Shown: positions 7,129 through 15,989 of the stretch, one piece after another
How the letters are laid out: the number at the start of each line of letters is the position of its first letter
Position numbering within the stretch: the first letter of the stretch is position 1
Source: JAMXLO01 sp963791495
Lineage (GTDB): Bacteria > Pseudomonadota > Alphaproteobacteria > Acetobacterales > Acetobacteraceae
Direction of reading: 5' to 3'
DNA: 64,000 nucleotides
Assembly: GCA_963791495.1 (NCBI GenBank)
Contig: CAWBST010000021.1
Location: forward strand, 310,001-374,000
The notes under the pieces: model-generated
Seen by the model: the letters and a program-made list of their open reading frames with translations, nothing else
Database searches by the model: none
What the model was told of the DNA's origin: nothing
Made by a program: the position numbers and the translations under genes

Positions 7129-10026
7129 ATGAACGCGACGCCCGACAACACGTTTGCGGATCCCGAGCAGCGTATAGCCGATCTCGAACGTCAGCTTGCC
7201 GCGCTCAAGGCTGAGCGTGATCAAGGGTTGCAGCGGGAGGCCGCGACCGCCGAAGTCTTGAAGGTGATCAGTCGCTCGAGCTTTGACCTCGATGCGGTGC
7301 TGCAGGCCGTCGTCTCTGCCGCCCATCGACTGTGCCGATCCGATTACTCCGTCATCTTCCGCCAAGAGGGAGATCAGTATCGTTGGGCGGCGGGGCAGGG
7401 CATCTCTGCCGAATACGAAGCGCGCAAGCGGCGGGCCGTGATCCGACCAGGAACCGACACCGTGATCGGCCGCGCGTTGCTCGCCGGTCATGCCGTCCAG
7501 ATCGCCGACGCCAAGGCCGACTCGCTCTACCATGGCGAGGCTGAGAACGATGCCCGGTCGATGCTCGGCGTGCCGCTGTTGCGCGACGGGGCGGCGGTTG
7601 GCGGGATCGGGCTGGCCCGGAAACGGGTCGAGCCCTTCACCTCCAAGCAAGTAGAGCTGGTTACGACCTTCGCCGACCAGGCGGTGATCGCGATGGAGAA
7701 CGCTCGGCTGATCAACGAGCAGCGAGAGGCTTTGGAGCAGCAGACCGCGACCGCCGAGGTGTTGCAGGTCATCAACGCATCACCCGGCAATCTAACGCCC
7801 GTGTTTGAGGCGATGCTGGAAAAGGCAATCCGGCTCTGCGGGGGCGACAGGGGCGTATTGTGGACTATCGAAGGTGGCCGCGGCCGCCTTGCCGCGGCCC
7901 GCGGCCTCCCGGCGGAATTCGTGGCATTGCTACGTGAGCGTGGCGAGAGCGGCACTAATTCGCCGCTCCAGCGGGTCGTGCAAGGCGAGTGGTTGATCGA
8001 GTTCCCCGACACTGTCGAAGAATTTTCCCGCTCCGGCGATCCGCACGCGAAGGGTGCTGTTGAGGCCGGTGTGCGAAGCGCGATCTGGGTGGCGATAGTG
8101 AAGGAAGGCGTCACCGTCGGCGCATTTGCTATCGGTCGGTCGGTAATCGGCACATTTTCGGACAAGCAGATCGCGCTGCTACAAAACTTCGCTGCTCAGG
8201 CGGTGATCGCGATGGAGAATGCGCGGCTGCTGACCGAGCAGCGCGAGGCACTGGAGCAGCAGACGGCAACCGCCGAGGTGCTGCAGGTGATCAATACCAA
8301 TCCCGGCAACCTCGTGCCGGTCTTCGATGCGATGCTCAACAAAGCGGTAGACTTGTGCGGGGCGGCTTTCGGTATCTTGCTGACTTATGACGGCGAGCGT
8401 TTCCACCACGTGGCGTTTCGCAGCATACCAGAAGCTTACGTCGAATTCATGCGCGAGCATCCACCGATTTACCGACCGGAGAGCGCGCCGGGGAGATTGG
8501 CGCTTGGAGAACGCCTCGTCCATATGCTCGACATCACTGATACCAATGCATATCGATCCGGTGAACCCAATCGCCGCGCCATGGCCGATCTTGCTGGCGC
8601 TCGCACGGTGCTTTCAGTGGCACTGTGCAAGGACGAGGTCCTGCTCGGTGTCTTGACCCTCTTCCGAGAAGAGGTGCGAGCCTTCACTGATAAACAGATC
8701 GCTTTGTTGCAGAACTTTGCCGCGCAGGCGGTGATCGCGATGGAGAACGCGCGGCTCCTCGACGAAATCCGGCAGCGGCAGGAGGAACTTCGGGTCACCT
8801 TCGAGAATATGGGCAACGGCGTGGCGTTGTTCGACGAGACACGGCATCTAGTGGCATCCAACCAGCGATTTCAGCACATGCTGGATGTGCCAGACGACGT
8901 GATCGCATCGCGGCCGGCCTTCTCGGACTACATTCGGTATCTGGCGGACCACGGCGAATATGGTCCCGAGCCGGAAGACCACGTTCAGCAGTTGTTAGCG
9001 CTCGGCAGTCAGCGGAGGACATTCGAGCGCACGCGACCCAACGGCCGTATCATCGAAATTCGAGTTAACCCTGTGCCTGGTGGTGGCTTTGTGGTGATCT
9101 ATAGCGACATCACCGAGCGCAAACGCAACGAGGAGGAAACCCGTGCCGCTCGCGACGCGGCGGAGGAGGCCAGCCGCACGATCGAAGCGGCGTATCGCGA
9201 CCTGAAGGCAGCCCAGGCCAATTTGATCCAGGCGGAGAAGATGGCATCCCTGGGCCAACTCACCGCCGGCATCGCACACGAGATCAAGAACCCGCTCAAC
9301 TTCGTCAACAACTTTGCAGAGCTATCCGGCGACCTGCTCGGCGAACTGAACGATGCGATCGCAGGCAACCGGCAGGCCGAGATCGACGAGCTGACGGCGA
9401 CCCTCCAAGGTAATCTGGCGAAGATCACCGAGCATGGCAAACGCGCCGACGGCATCGTCCGCAGCATGCTGGAACATTCGCGCGGGTCCTCAGGTGAACG
9501 ACGCATGGTCGATCTGAACGCGCTAATCGATGACGCGCTGAACCTCGCCTACCACGGCGCCCGCGCGCAGGATCAGAGTTTCAGCATCACCTTGGAGCGG
9601 GACTTCGCGGAGGGGATCGCGCCGATTGAGCTGGCGCCGCAGGACATGACACGGGTGTTCCTGAACCTGTTCAGCAACGGCTTCTACGCGGCCACGAGGC
9701 GGGCGCGGAAAGACGCCGACGCGGGGTTCATGCCGACGCTAAAGGTCACCACCCACGACATCGGGGAGGCGGTGGAGATCCATGTGCGCGACAACGGCAT
9801 CGGCATTTCGGCTGACATCAGGGACAAGCTTTTCCAGCCATTCTTCACTACCAAACCGACCGGTGAGGGCACGGGGCTTGGCCTGTCGATCACCTACGAC
9901 ATCGTCACGCAACAGCATGGCGGCAGCATCGCTGTGGATAGCAAGGTCGGCGAATACAGTGAATTCATGATACGGCTCCCGCGCAACCCGAAAGCGCCCA
10001 TGCGCGGACGAGCAGTCCCGCTCTGA
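7129..10026 (+). CDS. triple-GAF, PAS sensor histidine kinase
   Basis: An intact 965-residue cytosolic sensor kinase. An N-terminal coiled coil (about 12-35) is followed by three GAF domains (about 52-190, 220-365, 395-540), a PAS domain (about 550-670) and a kinase core. The H-box GIAHEIKNPLNFVNN carries the phospho-acceptor His717. The N-box is FLNLFSNGFY (about 845-853), the G1 box VRDNGIGI and the G2 box GEGTGLGLS (from 912). The GAF domains are joined by nearly identical helices, EQREALEQQTATAEVLQVIN at about 197 and 370. It has no membrane segment and no fused receiver. No response-regulator gene is adjacent, so it is an orphan kinase. GAGG precedes the ATG chosen at 7129. Ligands of the GAF domains cannot be read from the sequence. 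Confidence 0.93.
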   Translation: MNATPDNTFADPEQRIADLERQLAALKAERDQGLQREAATAEVLKVISRSSFDLDAVLQAVVSAAHRLCRSDYSVIFRQEGDQYRWAAGQGISAEYEARKRRAVIRPGTDTVIGRALLAGHAVQIADAKADSLYHGEAENDARSMLGVPLLRDGAAVGGIGLARKRVEPFTSKQVELVTTFADQAVIAMENARLINEQREALEQQTATAEVLQVINASPGNLTPVFEAMLEKAIRLCGGDRGVLWTIEGGRGRLAAARGLPAEFVALLRERGESGTNSPLQRVVQGEWLIEFPDTVEEFSRSGDPHAKGAVEAGVRSAIWVAIVKEGVTVGAFAIGRSVIGTFSDKQIALLQNFAAQAVIAMENARLLTEQREALEQQTATAEVLQVINTNPGNLVPVFDAMLNKAVDLCGAAFGILLTYDGERFHHVAFRSIPEAYVEFMREHPPIYRPESAPGRLALGERLVHMLDITDTNAYRSGEPNRRAMADLAGARTVLSVALCKDEVLLGVLTLFREEVRAFTDKQIALLQNFAAQAVIAMENARLLDEIRQRQEELRVTFENMGNGVALFDETRHLVASNQRFQHMLDVPDDVIASRPAFSDYIRYLADHGEYGPEPEDHVQQLLALGSQRRTFERTRPNGRIIEIRVNPVPGGGFVVIYSDITERKRNEEETRAARDAAEEASRTIEAAYRDLKAAQANLIQAEKMASLGQLTAGIAHEIKNPLNFVNNFAELSGDLLGELNDAIAGNRQAEIDELTATLQGNLAKITEHGKRADGIVRSMLEHSRGSSGERRMVDLNALIDDALNLAYHGARAQDQSFSITLERDFAEGIAPIELAPQDMTRVFLNLFSNGFYAATRRARKDADAGFMPTLKVTTHDIGEAVEIHVRDNGIGISADIRDKLFQPFFTTKPTGEGTGLGLSITYDIVTQQHGGSIAVDSKVGEYSEFMIRLPRNPKAPMRGRAVPL

Positions 10027-10029
10027 GCG

Positions 10030-11216
10030 GTGTTATACCAGCGGCCACAAGTTCTGACTCTCCGGGTGGGTTCCCGAATCGGCGGAACTCTGACTCGCTG
10101 TGAACCCGAGGTTCGGTGGGGTTCGCATGATGGGCAAAGCTGTTGAGATCACACGCCTGGAGCGATCGGCGGCGGAATTGCGAGCGCTTGCCGTGAAGAT
10201 CGAGGATGCTGACGTGGTGCGACGCCTGTTGGGTATCGCGCTGCTGCTGGATGGTTGGCCGCGCGGCGAGGCGGCGAGAGCCAGTGGGATGGACCGGCAG
10301 ACGCTGTGCGACTGGGTGCATCGCTACAACGCAGGTGATGTTGCCGGCTTGGCGACTGCGTCGCGGCCTGGGCGTCCGCCGGCGTTGAGCGACGAGCAAA
10401 TGGCTGAACTGAAGGACATCGTGATCCAAGGGCCTGATCCGGAGAAGGACGGCGTGGTGCGTTGGCGCTGCGTTGATCTGCGGGTGAAGATCGTCGCGCA
10501 TTTCGCGGTAACATTTCACCAACGCAGCGTGGCCAGGCTGTTGCGCAAGCTCGACCTGACGCGCTTGCAGCCGCGGCCGTACCATCCGAAGAACGACGCT
10601 GCGGCGCAGGGGGCTTTTAAAAAAACTTTGCCAGCCTGGTGAACGAGGCACTGCCCGCCTCTGCGGCTGGCAAGCCGGTGGAGGTGTGGTTCCAAGACGA
10701 AGCCCGCGTCGGCCAGAAGGGTTGGATCCCCTATCGGTGGGCGCCGATCGGCTCACGACCACCTGCGGTGCGGGACAACCGCCATGACTCGGTCTATCTG
10801 TTTGGCGCGATCTGCCCCGATCGAGAGGTCGGTGCCGCGATCATCATGCCGGCTGCCAATACCGCCGCGATGAACGAGCATCTGAAGGAGATCAGCACGC
10901 AGGTGCGGCCAGATGCGCACGCCGTCCTGATCTGCGACGGTGCCGGCTGGCATCAGCGCGGCAAGCAGCTGAAAGTTCCCGCCAACATCACTTTGATCCG
11001 GTTGCCGCCCTATTCACCCGAACTCAACTCGATGGAGAACGTCTGGCACTACCTGCGTGCCAACAAACTCAGCATGCTGGTCTGGGACAGCTATGAGGCC
11101 ATCGTCGCCGCTTGCAAAGCGGCGTGGGATTTTCTGATCAGCGACCCAGATCGTATCAGATCAGTCGGGTCTCGCGATTGGGCATGCGTCAATACTTAAG
11201 ACTTCTGGTATAACAC
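10030..11216 (+). mobile_element. IS630-family insertion sequence
   Basis: Ends are the 12-bp inverted repeats GTGTTATACCAG (10030-10041) and CTGGTATAACAC (11205-11216), each containing the TA that IS630 elements target and duplicate. The two-frame transposase fills the interior. It lies directly behind the histidine kinase stop and appears complete. Confidence 0.85.
10127..11199 (+). CDS. IS630 transposase made from two overlapping frames
   Basis: The first frame (10127-10642) encodes the helix-turn-helix N-terminal half, ending after HPKNDAAAQGAF. The second frame (to 11199) encodes the DDE catalytic half, with VWFQDEARVGQKG, VLICDGAGWH and PPYSPELNSMENVWH. A run of seven A bases preceded by four T bases (10615-10625) sits at the crossover. 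A -1 shift there gives AFKKNFASLVNEALP and restores one continuous protein. Frameshifting on A-rich runs is known in IS630 elements, so I treat this as a programmed or slippage-dependent fusion and not as decay; the alternative is a simple one-base mutation. Confidence 0.8.
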
Positions 11217-11309
11217 GGAAACTCGAGGGATCAGCGGGTCACTCGGAATAGCCTCGCGTAGCGGCGGCAAACACGGCGCCCACTTCGCGATGCGCCGCGG
11301 GGAGGGAGC

Positions 11310-11960
11310 TCACTCCCCCAGCCACGCCCGCCTGAGCCGCGCCCAGCGGCCCTTCGCCCGCCGCTCGGCGTTGGCCTGCTGCAGCGCGTCGGCGGCCTCC
11401 TGGGCGGCTGCAAGCTCAGCATGAGCGTCGGTCAGGTTGATGGTGAGGTCATCGAGGCGGTGATGCAGCTCGTCCGCCCGGGCTCGCTCGGCGTCCCTGC
11501 CCGCTTCTGCCCGTTCGGCTCGGCCAACAAAAGCCTCCGCCTGCTTCTCTGCCCGCACGACCTCGGCCGATAGTGCTTCCACCTGCTCGTTCAGCCGATC
11601 GACCCGCTGCCGTTCCTCTGTCAACGCTCGGTCGGCCTTGGCGCGGACCACCACCAACTCGGCGTTCAGCTCGTCGATCTGCGTTCGCAGCGCATTCGCC
11701 TTCGCCCGTTCCTCGGCGCGCTCCGCACGCAGGTTCGTCGCTTTCACGGGTAGGGCCGCGCGCATGGTCGTCGTCGCGCGCAGCGTTCCCGCCGGTGCCG
11801 CAGCCGAAGCGGCGGCTGGGGGTGCTTTCGGCGGCGGCGTGGTGCGCAAGGCTGAAGCTGGCGCTGGCCGTGTGGTCCACGACGGAGGCTTAGCCGGCAC
11901 GGGCGTCGGCTGCTGCTGCGTCAGGCGCTGCTGGAGGGCGACGACGTCGATGCGGGCCAT
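11310..11960 (-). CDS. coiled-coil protein with basic C-terminal motif
   Basis: A 216-residue protein begun at the ATG at 11960 (MARIDVVALQQRLTQQQ). Residues about 15-70 are Pro/Ala-rich and probably disordered. From about residue 75 to the end it is a long heptad-rich coiled coil (ERAEERAKANALRTQIDELN and similar). It finishes with RRAKGRWARLRRAWLGE, a basic tail. A related tail (RRARWRWARLRSAW) appears in the remnant at 12535-12660, so this was a duplicated gene. Such proteins are common and unnamed in Acetobacteraceae; a DNA- or cytoskeleton-associated role is only a guess. Confidence 0.6.
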   Translation of the reverse strand: MARIDVVALQQRLTQQQPTPVPAKPPSWTTRPAPASALRTTPPPKAPPAAASAAAPAGTLRATTTMRAALPVKATNLRAERAEERAKANALRTQIDELNAELVVVRAKADRALTEERQRVDRLNEQVEALSAEVVRAEKQAEAFVGRAERAEAGRDAERARADELHHRLDDLTINLTDAHAELAAAQEAADALQQANAERRAKGRWARLRRAWLGE

Positions 11961-12009
11961 GGCGGTATTCCTCGGGCTGGTGGCTGATCTTGGCGCACTG
12001 CCGGCTGCC

Positions 12010-12185
12010 GGGCTGCGGCGTTGCTCGCCAGAACCTGCCGCCACCGAACAGCAGCACGAGCACAATGATCAGCACGATCAAGCCGATGCCGCCGCCGCCA
12101 TAATAGCCACCGCGATATCCGTAATACCCGCCCCCAGGCCCTCGAACAACAGCAGCAGCACGATGATGATCAAGATCAGGCTCAT
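12010..12185 (-). pseudogene. tiny Gly/Tyr-rich two-helix membrane protein, frameshifted
   Basis: From the ATG at 12185 the frame reads MSLILIIIVLLLLF. A one-base shift then continues GGGYYGYRGGYYGGGGIG and LIVLIIVLVLLFGGGRF. The result is a roughly 50-residue protein of two hydrophobic helices separated by a Gly/Tyr loop, resembling the DUF3309-type small membrane proteins of alphaproteobacteria. Whether the shift is real or an assembly error is unknown. The 3' end is uncertain because no stop follows GGGRF directly. Confidence 0.45.
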
Positions 12186-12534
12186 GGTCCATCCTCTCGG
12201 TTTCTTGCATCGATCGGCGACATCGCGCAGCGCGTGCGGTGCCTCGACAAGGTCGTGACCGCACCGCTCATCCGCCGTGCCGCATCTCGACCAGCTTTAG
12301 TGTGGCTCAGTCCCTCGATGGCCTTGTGCTAAATATGCACCTCACTGCAGCGCCGCCTGCATCAAAGCCGTTTGGTTGGGGGCTCTGAGCCCCTCTCTCG
12401 CCGGCGGGCGCGGAAGCCGTAGGGTGCGCCAGGGACGCGATGGTGGAGCGGAGCGGCATCAGCCGCGCGACGGGGGAATTCACCTGGGGGGCTTCGAATA
12501 GCCTTCGCCCCGGCTGGCGGTCGGGCCTCCTCCC

Positions 12535-12660
12535 TACTCGGTTCTCGCCAGGCCGACCTGAGCCGTGCCCAGCGCCACCTCGCCCGCCGATCGGCGTCGG
12601 CCAAGCGGACTGCGGCCGCCACGTCCTGCGCTTCGTGAGCCAGCACTCGAGCGCTGTCTT
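12535..12660 (-). pseudogene. remnant of a paralogue of the 11310-11960 coiled-coil gene
   Basis: Reads DSARVLAHEAQDVAAAVRLA followed by DADRRARWRWARLRSAWRE. The second part aligns with the tail of the intact coiled-coil protein at 11310 (NAERRAKGRWARLRRAWLGE). No upstream coiled-coil portion remains in frame. This indicates an old tandem duplication followed by decay. Confidence 0.45.
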
Positions 12661-13558
12661 TGGGCGCAGACGATCCAGACGTGGATTACCCAACCGAGCC
12701 GCGGCCCCTGGGCTGTTCCCGCCCCACAGTGGCGGCAACGGCTAACCCCGCGAGCTGCGCAGCGAGGTCCGGTAACGCATCTGCCGCTGCGCCCAGCTCA
12801 GAGTATGAAGCGGAGAGGTCGGTCACCACTGCGGCCTTTCTCGTTTCAGCCCGAGTTTCTCAGCCCCGGTACGCCTGCGGCTTCCTTTTTGCCGGCGTCT
12901 CGGGATATCGGAAATCACAGCAGCGCCGAAATTTGCCAGACTGTCTCCCAGGTCACAGCGTCATATGCGTGCGGTCGCCATCCTGGTCGAAGCGAGACGG
13001 CGAAGACCAATGCGCGCTTATGTCACCGCTGCCGGAATGGCTCTTGGTCTGGTCGTGGTGTGGGTCGCCCTAGTGCCGTTCGTGGCTTGAGATCGAGGGT
13101 TGGGCGCCAGGCACGCGTTCATGTGGTCAAGGGCCATGTTGCGCGGTCTGCTTAGACACCCAGCCCGTGCTAGGGAGCCCGCCACTATGGCTATGAGGTC
13201 ATACACCTGCTCCGACTGCGGCCGAAGGCATGTCGCATCCAAGCGATGAGCAAATCCAGCGTTGCTTCATCTGCCAGTGCGTCGTCGAAATGACTCAGCA
13301 TCAGCGATCATCTCGTGTTGAGGCGGCTGGCGTCGCGGTGGAATGACGAGCAGCACCACGCACCCCGACTTCGCCGCTTCAGCTACGGTCTGACACCGCT
13401 CGGTATCTATCCAGATTGTTGCGCGGCGGCCCGTCGGCGTGCAGGGCGGGACCGTGCGCGCGTTCGCCACCGTTGCTCCCATCGACAAGCTGAGCGTGGT
13501 CCTAGTCGCTGTGTTCGCAGGACTTCCGCTCGCCTGGCGTGACGGCTAATTAGCCACC
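12661..13558. other. no confident gene; one possible 26-residue membrane peptide
   Basis: Most of this 900-base stretch has only non-protein-like ORFs. One small candidate is 13010-13090 on the plus strand: MRAYVTAAGMALGLVVVWVA then LVPFVA, a single hydrophobic helix with a weak purine-rich site before its ATG. I cannot confirm it. The rest looks like decayed sequence. Confidence 0.3.
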
Positions 13559-13640
13559 GTGTTGTTCTTCGTCTCGCTGCTGGTGAACGGGATCCTCGCC
13601 GGCACCGTCTACGCCCTAATCGCGCTGACCTTTGTAATCG
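13559..13640 (+). pseudogene. branched-chain amino-acid ABC permease (LivH) N-terminal stub
   Basis: From a GTG at 13559 the frame reads VLFFVSLLVNGILAGTVYAL then IALTFVI, the first membrane helix of LivH-type permeases. It is cut off exactly where the IS66-like element begins (13641). The rest of the gene is not in this window, consistent with a rearrangement at the IS. Confidence 0.65.
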
Positions 13641-14515
13641 GTAACAGGGGCATAACCCCGGGCGAGCATTGAGATTTTGCTTGTGCCGACGCGGCGCGGT
13701 TCAATTCAACCTGGATGTGACCGCCCCGGTTGACATTGATGGCCTATCGCTTGCGGCGCTGGAAGCGCTGGTGGTTCAAAGTGGCTGAGCAGGAGCGGCT
13801 AATCGCGGAACTTCGGGAGGAGAACGCTCGGCTGAAAGGTCTGAACGGCCGGCCGCGGATCAAGCCGAGTGGCATGGAGCCGGCGAGTGAGCCAAAGCCG
13901 CCTGGCAAGCGTGGCAAGCGACGCCGGCGAGGCAAGATCACACCCCGCGTTGCTATTCTGGACCGAGTGATCAAGGCGCAGGTACCGCTGGGCTCACGCT
14001 TCAAAGGATACGAGAGCTACGTGGTGCACGACATCGTGCTGCGCGCCGAGGTGGCGCGCTACCGGCGGGAGCGCTGGATCACGCCGGACGGGACTACGGT
14101 ATTGGCCGCTTTGCCACCCGGCGTGGTCGGGCATTTCCGAGCGGAACTGCGTCGTTTCGTGCTGGCGCAACACCATCAAGGCCAGGTCACCGTCCCCCGA
14201 CTGGTGGCACAACTACGGGGAATCGGCGTGAGCATCTCCAAGCGACAGGTGATGCGCTTGCTGATCGCCGGGCAGGATGGCTTCCTGGCCGAGGCCCGCG
14301 ACGTGCTGCGGGTTGGCCTTGAGACGGCGGCCTGGATCTCGGTGGATCGGTTCGCGAAGCGAGCCGATGTGCCAGAAGGCGTCCGCCGCACGGACACCGG
14401 CGCGCGCCACGCCGGCAAGAACGGGTTCTGCACGCAGACCGGTAACGACGATTTCGCTTGGTTCGGAACGCGTGCGAGCAAGAGCCGGTTGAACTTCCTC
14501 GATCTGCTGCGCGCC

Positions 14516-14531
14516 GGACACACCGACTACG
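14516..14531. repeat. 16-bp target-site duplication, left copy (right copy 16070-16085)
   Basis: GGACACACCGACTACG occurs immediately before the ISNCY element and again immediately after it at 16070-16085. Copy 2 of the IS66-like transposase has this sequence only once at the matching place, which confirms the insertion and its direct repeat. Confidence 0.9.
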
Positions 14532-14570
14532 TGTCGAGAGCAAATTAACCTGGCCGGTCTAGGTGACACA

Positions 14571-15989
14571 TCATGTGGCCGCTCGTTGCTGTTTTGTCCG
14601 GCGGAGGAGCGGTGTCTCCGATGGCCATTTCCTGGTGAGACTGTCAGGACCATTTCCTGGAGCCGACCTGGCATGCGCGTGGGTGCCGCGCGGAGGCGCT
14701 GTCAAGGATGGCCTCGCCCTGGGCGAGGCCACCGCATCGCGGCGCGAAGCGTCCTTGACAACGCCGAGCACGGCGCCAGGCTGACGGTGGGAGGGGACGG
14801 CTTTACTCGCGTGATGGCGCGGCTCAAGCTCGCCGAGCGGAACCCTGTTGCTGTCGTAGCGGCCCAGGCACAGCCGGCCATGGAAGATCGCCAGTCCACC
14901 GTCGGGATAGTGATGCACCTTCACCGTCGCTTTGACGAAGTGCAAGCGCAGCGGACTTTCCGGAATCTGTAGCCTGCGGTTGAGGAACGACACACAGTTG
15001 TCGTTGCCCACCACTCGCTCTTCCTGCACGCACAGGACCTCCGCCAGCGCCAGTTCAGGCACGGCGACGAACGCACTGCCTTCCTGTTCCGCCGGCACCG
15101 CGAACCGCACGTTGTGCGCCGGTATATAGCTATCGCGCAGCCAGGCATTGGCCGCATCCATCGTCGTGATGCCCGCCAGCGCCAGCTCCTTCGGCAGCCG
15201 ATCCTGCAAGGTCTGGAACAGACGCTCCGAGCGGCCGCGGGCCTGCGGCGAGCAAGCCGCGATGTGCGCAACGCCCAGATGCGACAGCGCGCGGCCAACC
15301 TGCGTCGGCTGGCCGCGTACCACCGTGCCGCCCGCCTCGGCGGTGTGAAAGTAATGGCTGCCGCGATCGGTATACAGGCTCAGTGGCAGGCCATGGCGGC
15401 CAAACACCTCCAGCAAGGCCCGGAACGTCGAGGCCGTGCCTTCTTCCTCTACCAGCAAAGCCGAGTAGATCTCACTCGTCGCATCATCCATCGTTACCAC
15501 GAGATCGAGCCGCGGTGCTTGCGCCAGCCACGCGTGCCGCGATGCATCTTGATGCAGCATCATGCCAGGCAACGGACGGCGCGGCCGCTTGCGTCGGTGC
15601 GCACCGCGACGCGGCGCCTTCGGCAGCAGATTGCGGCTTTGCAGAAACGTCTTGGTCCAGCTGTAGCTCCAGGCAAACCGATGGTCTCGCATCAGGTGCT
15701 CGTGGAAATGCCGCGCCGTGAAGCCCCGGTAGCGTGTCCGGTATAGATGTGCGACTTCCTCGCACCGATCGACCGGAACCCGCTTACCCGACGCCTTGCC
15801 AATCCGGCGGTCCAGCAGCCCGGCCTCGCCCTCCTCCTCGTAACGGCGGCTCCAACGGCGGAACGTCCGCTCCCCCATGCCCAGCAATTCTGCCGCCTCC
15901 AGTTGGCTCAGTTCAGACGCCTCCCAGCGGCCAAACACATCCACGAACTTCAGCATACGAACACCCTGTCGGGCTTCCGTCAGGCGCAT
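14571..15989 (-). CDS. ISNCY/IS1202-type transposase with altered C-terminus
   Basis: A 472-residue DDE transposase. A helix-turn-helix (LSQLEAAELLGMGERTFRRW) is followed by the catalytic core with LVVTMDDATSEIYSALL, SLYTDRGSHYFHT and GRSERLFQTLQ. The sister transposase at 48612 stops shortly after RYDPAG. Here the reading frame instead runs on for about 80 residues, because a 71-bp palindromic element (14695-14765) has inserted near its 3' end. The catalytic core is intact, so activity is possible, but the tail is abnormal. Confidence 0.85.
   Translation of the reverse strand: MRLTEARQGVRMLKFVDVFGRWEASELSQLEAAELLGMGERTFRRWSRRYEEEGEAGLLDRRIGKASGKRVPVDRCEEVAHLYRTRYRGFTARHFHEHLMRDHRFAWSYSWTKTFLQSRNLLPKAPRRGAHRRKRPRRPLPGMMLHQDASRHAWLAQAPRLDLVVTMDDATSEIYSALLVEEEGTASTFRALLEVFGRHGLPLSLYTDRGSHYFHTAEAGGTVVRGQPTQVGRALSHLGVAHIAACSPQARGRSERLFQTLQDRLPKELALAGITTMDAANAWLRDSYIPAHNVRFAVPAEQEGSAFVAVPELALAEVLCVQEERVVGNDNCVSFLNRRLQIPESPLRLHFVKATVKVHHYPDGGLAIFHGRLCLGRYDSNRVPLGELEPRHHASKAVPSHRQPGAVLGVVKDASRRDAVASPRARPSLTAPPRGTHAHARSAPGNGPDSLTRKWPSETPLLRRTKQQRAAT
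14695..14765. repeat. 71-bp palindromic element with TGTCAAGGA ends
   Basis: The outer arms GGCGCTGTCAAGGATG and the complement GGCGTTGTCAAGGACG pair almost perfectly. An inner hairpin GGCCTCGCC / GGGCGAGGCC follows. A closely related element lies downstream of both IS110 copies (19281-19334, 30131-30184). Its size and structure suggest a small non-autonomous or REP-like element. Confidence 0.6.

Noticed and set aside
12660..13155. 137- and 196-residue plus-strand frames
   Set aside because: Composition is Ser/Arg/Pro-rich with no motif, typical of random frames in high-GC DNA.
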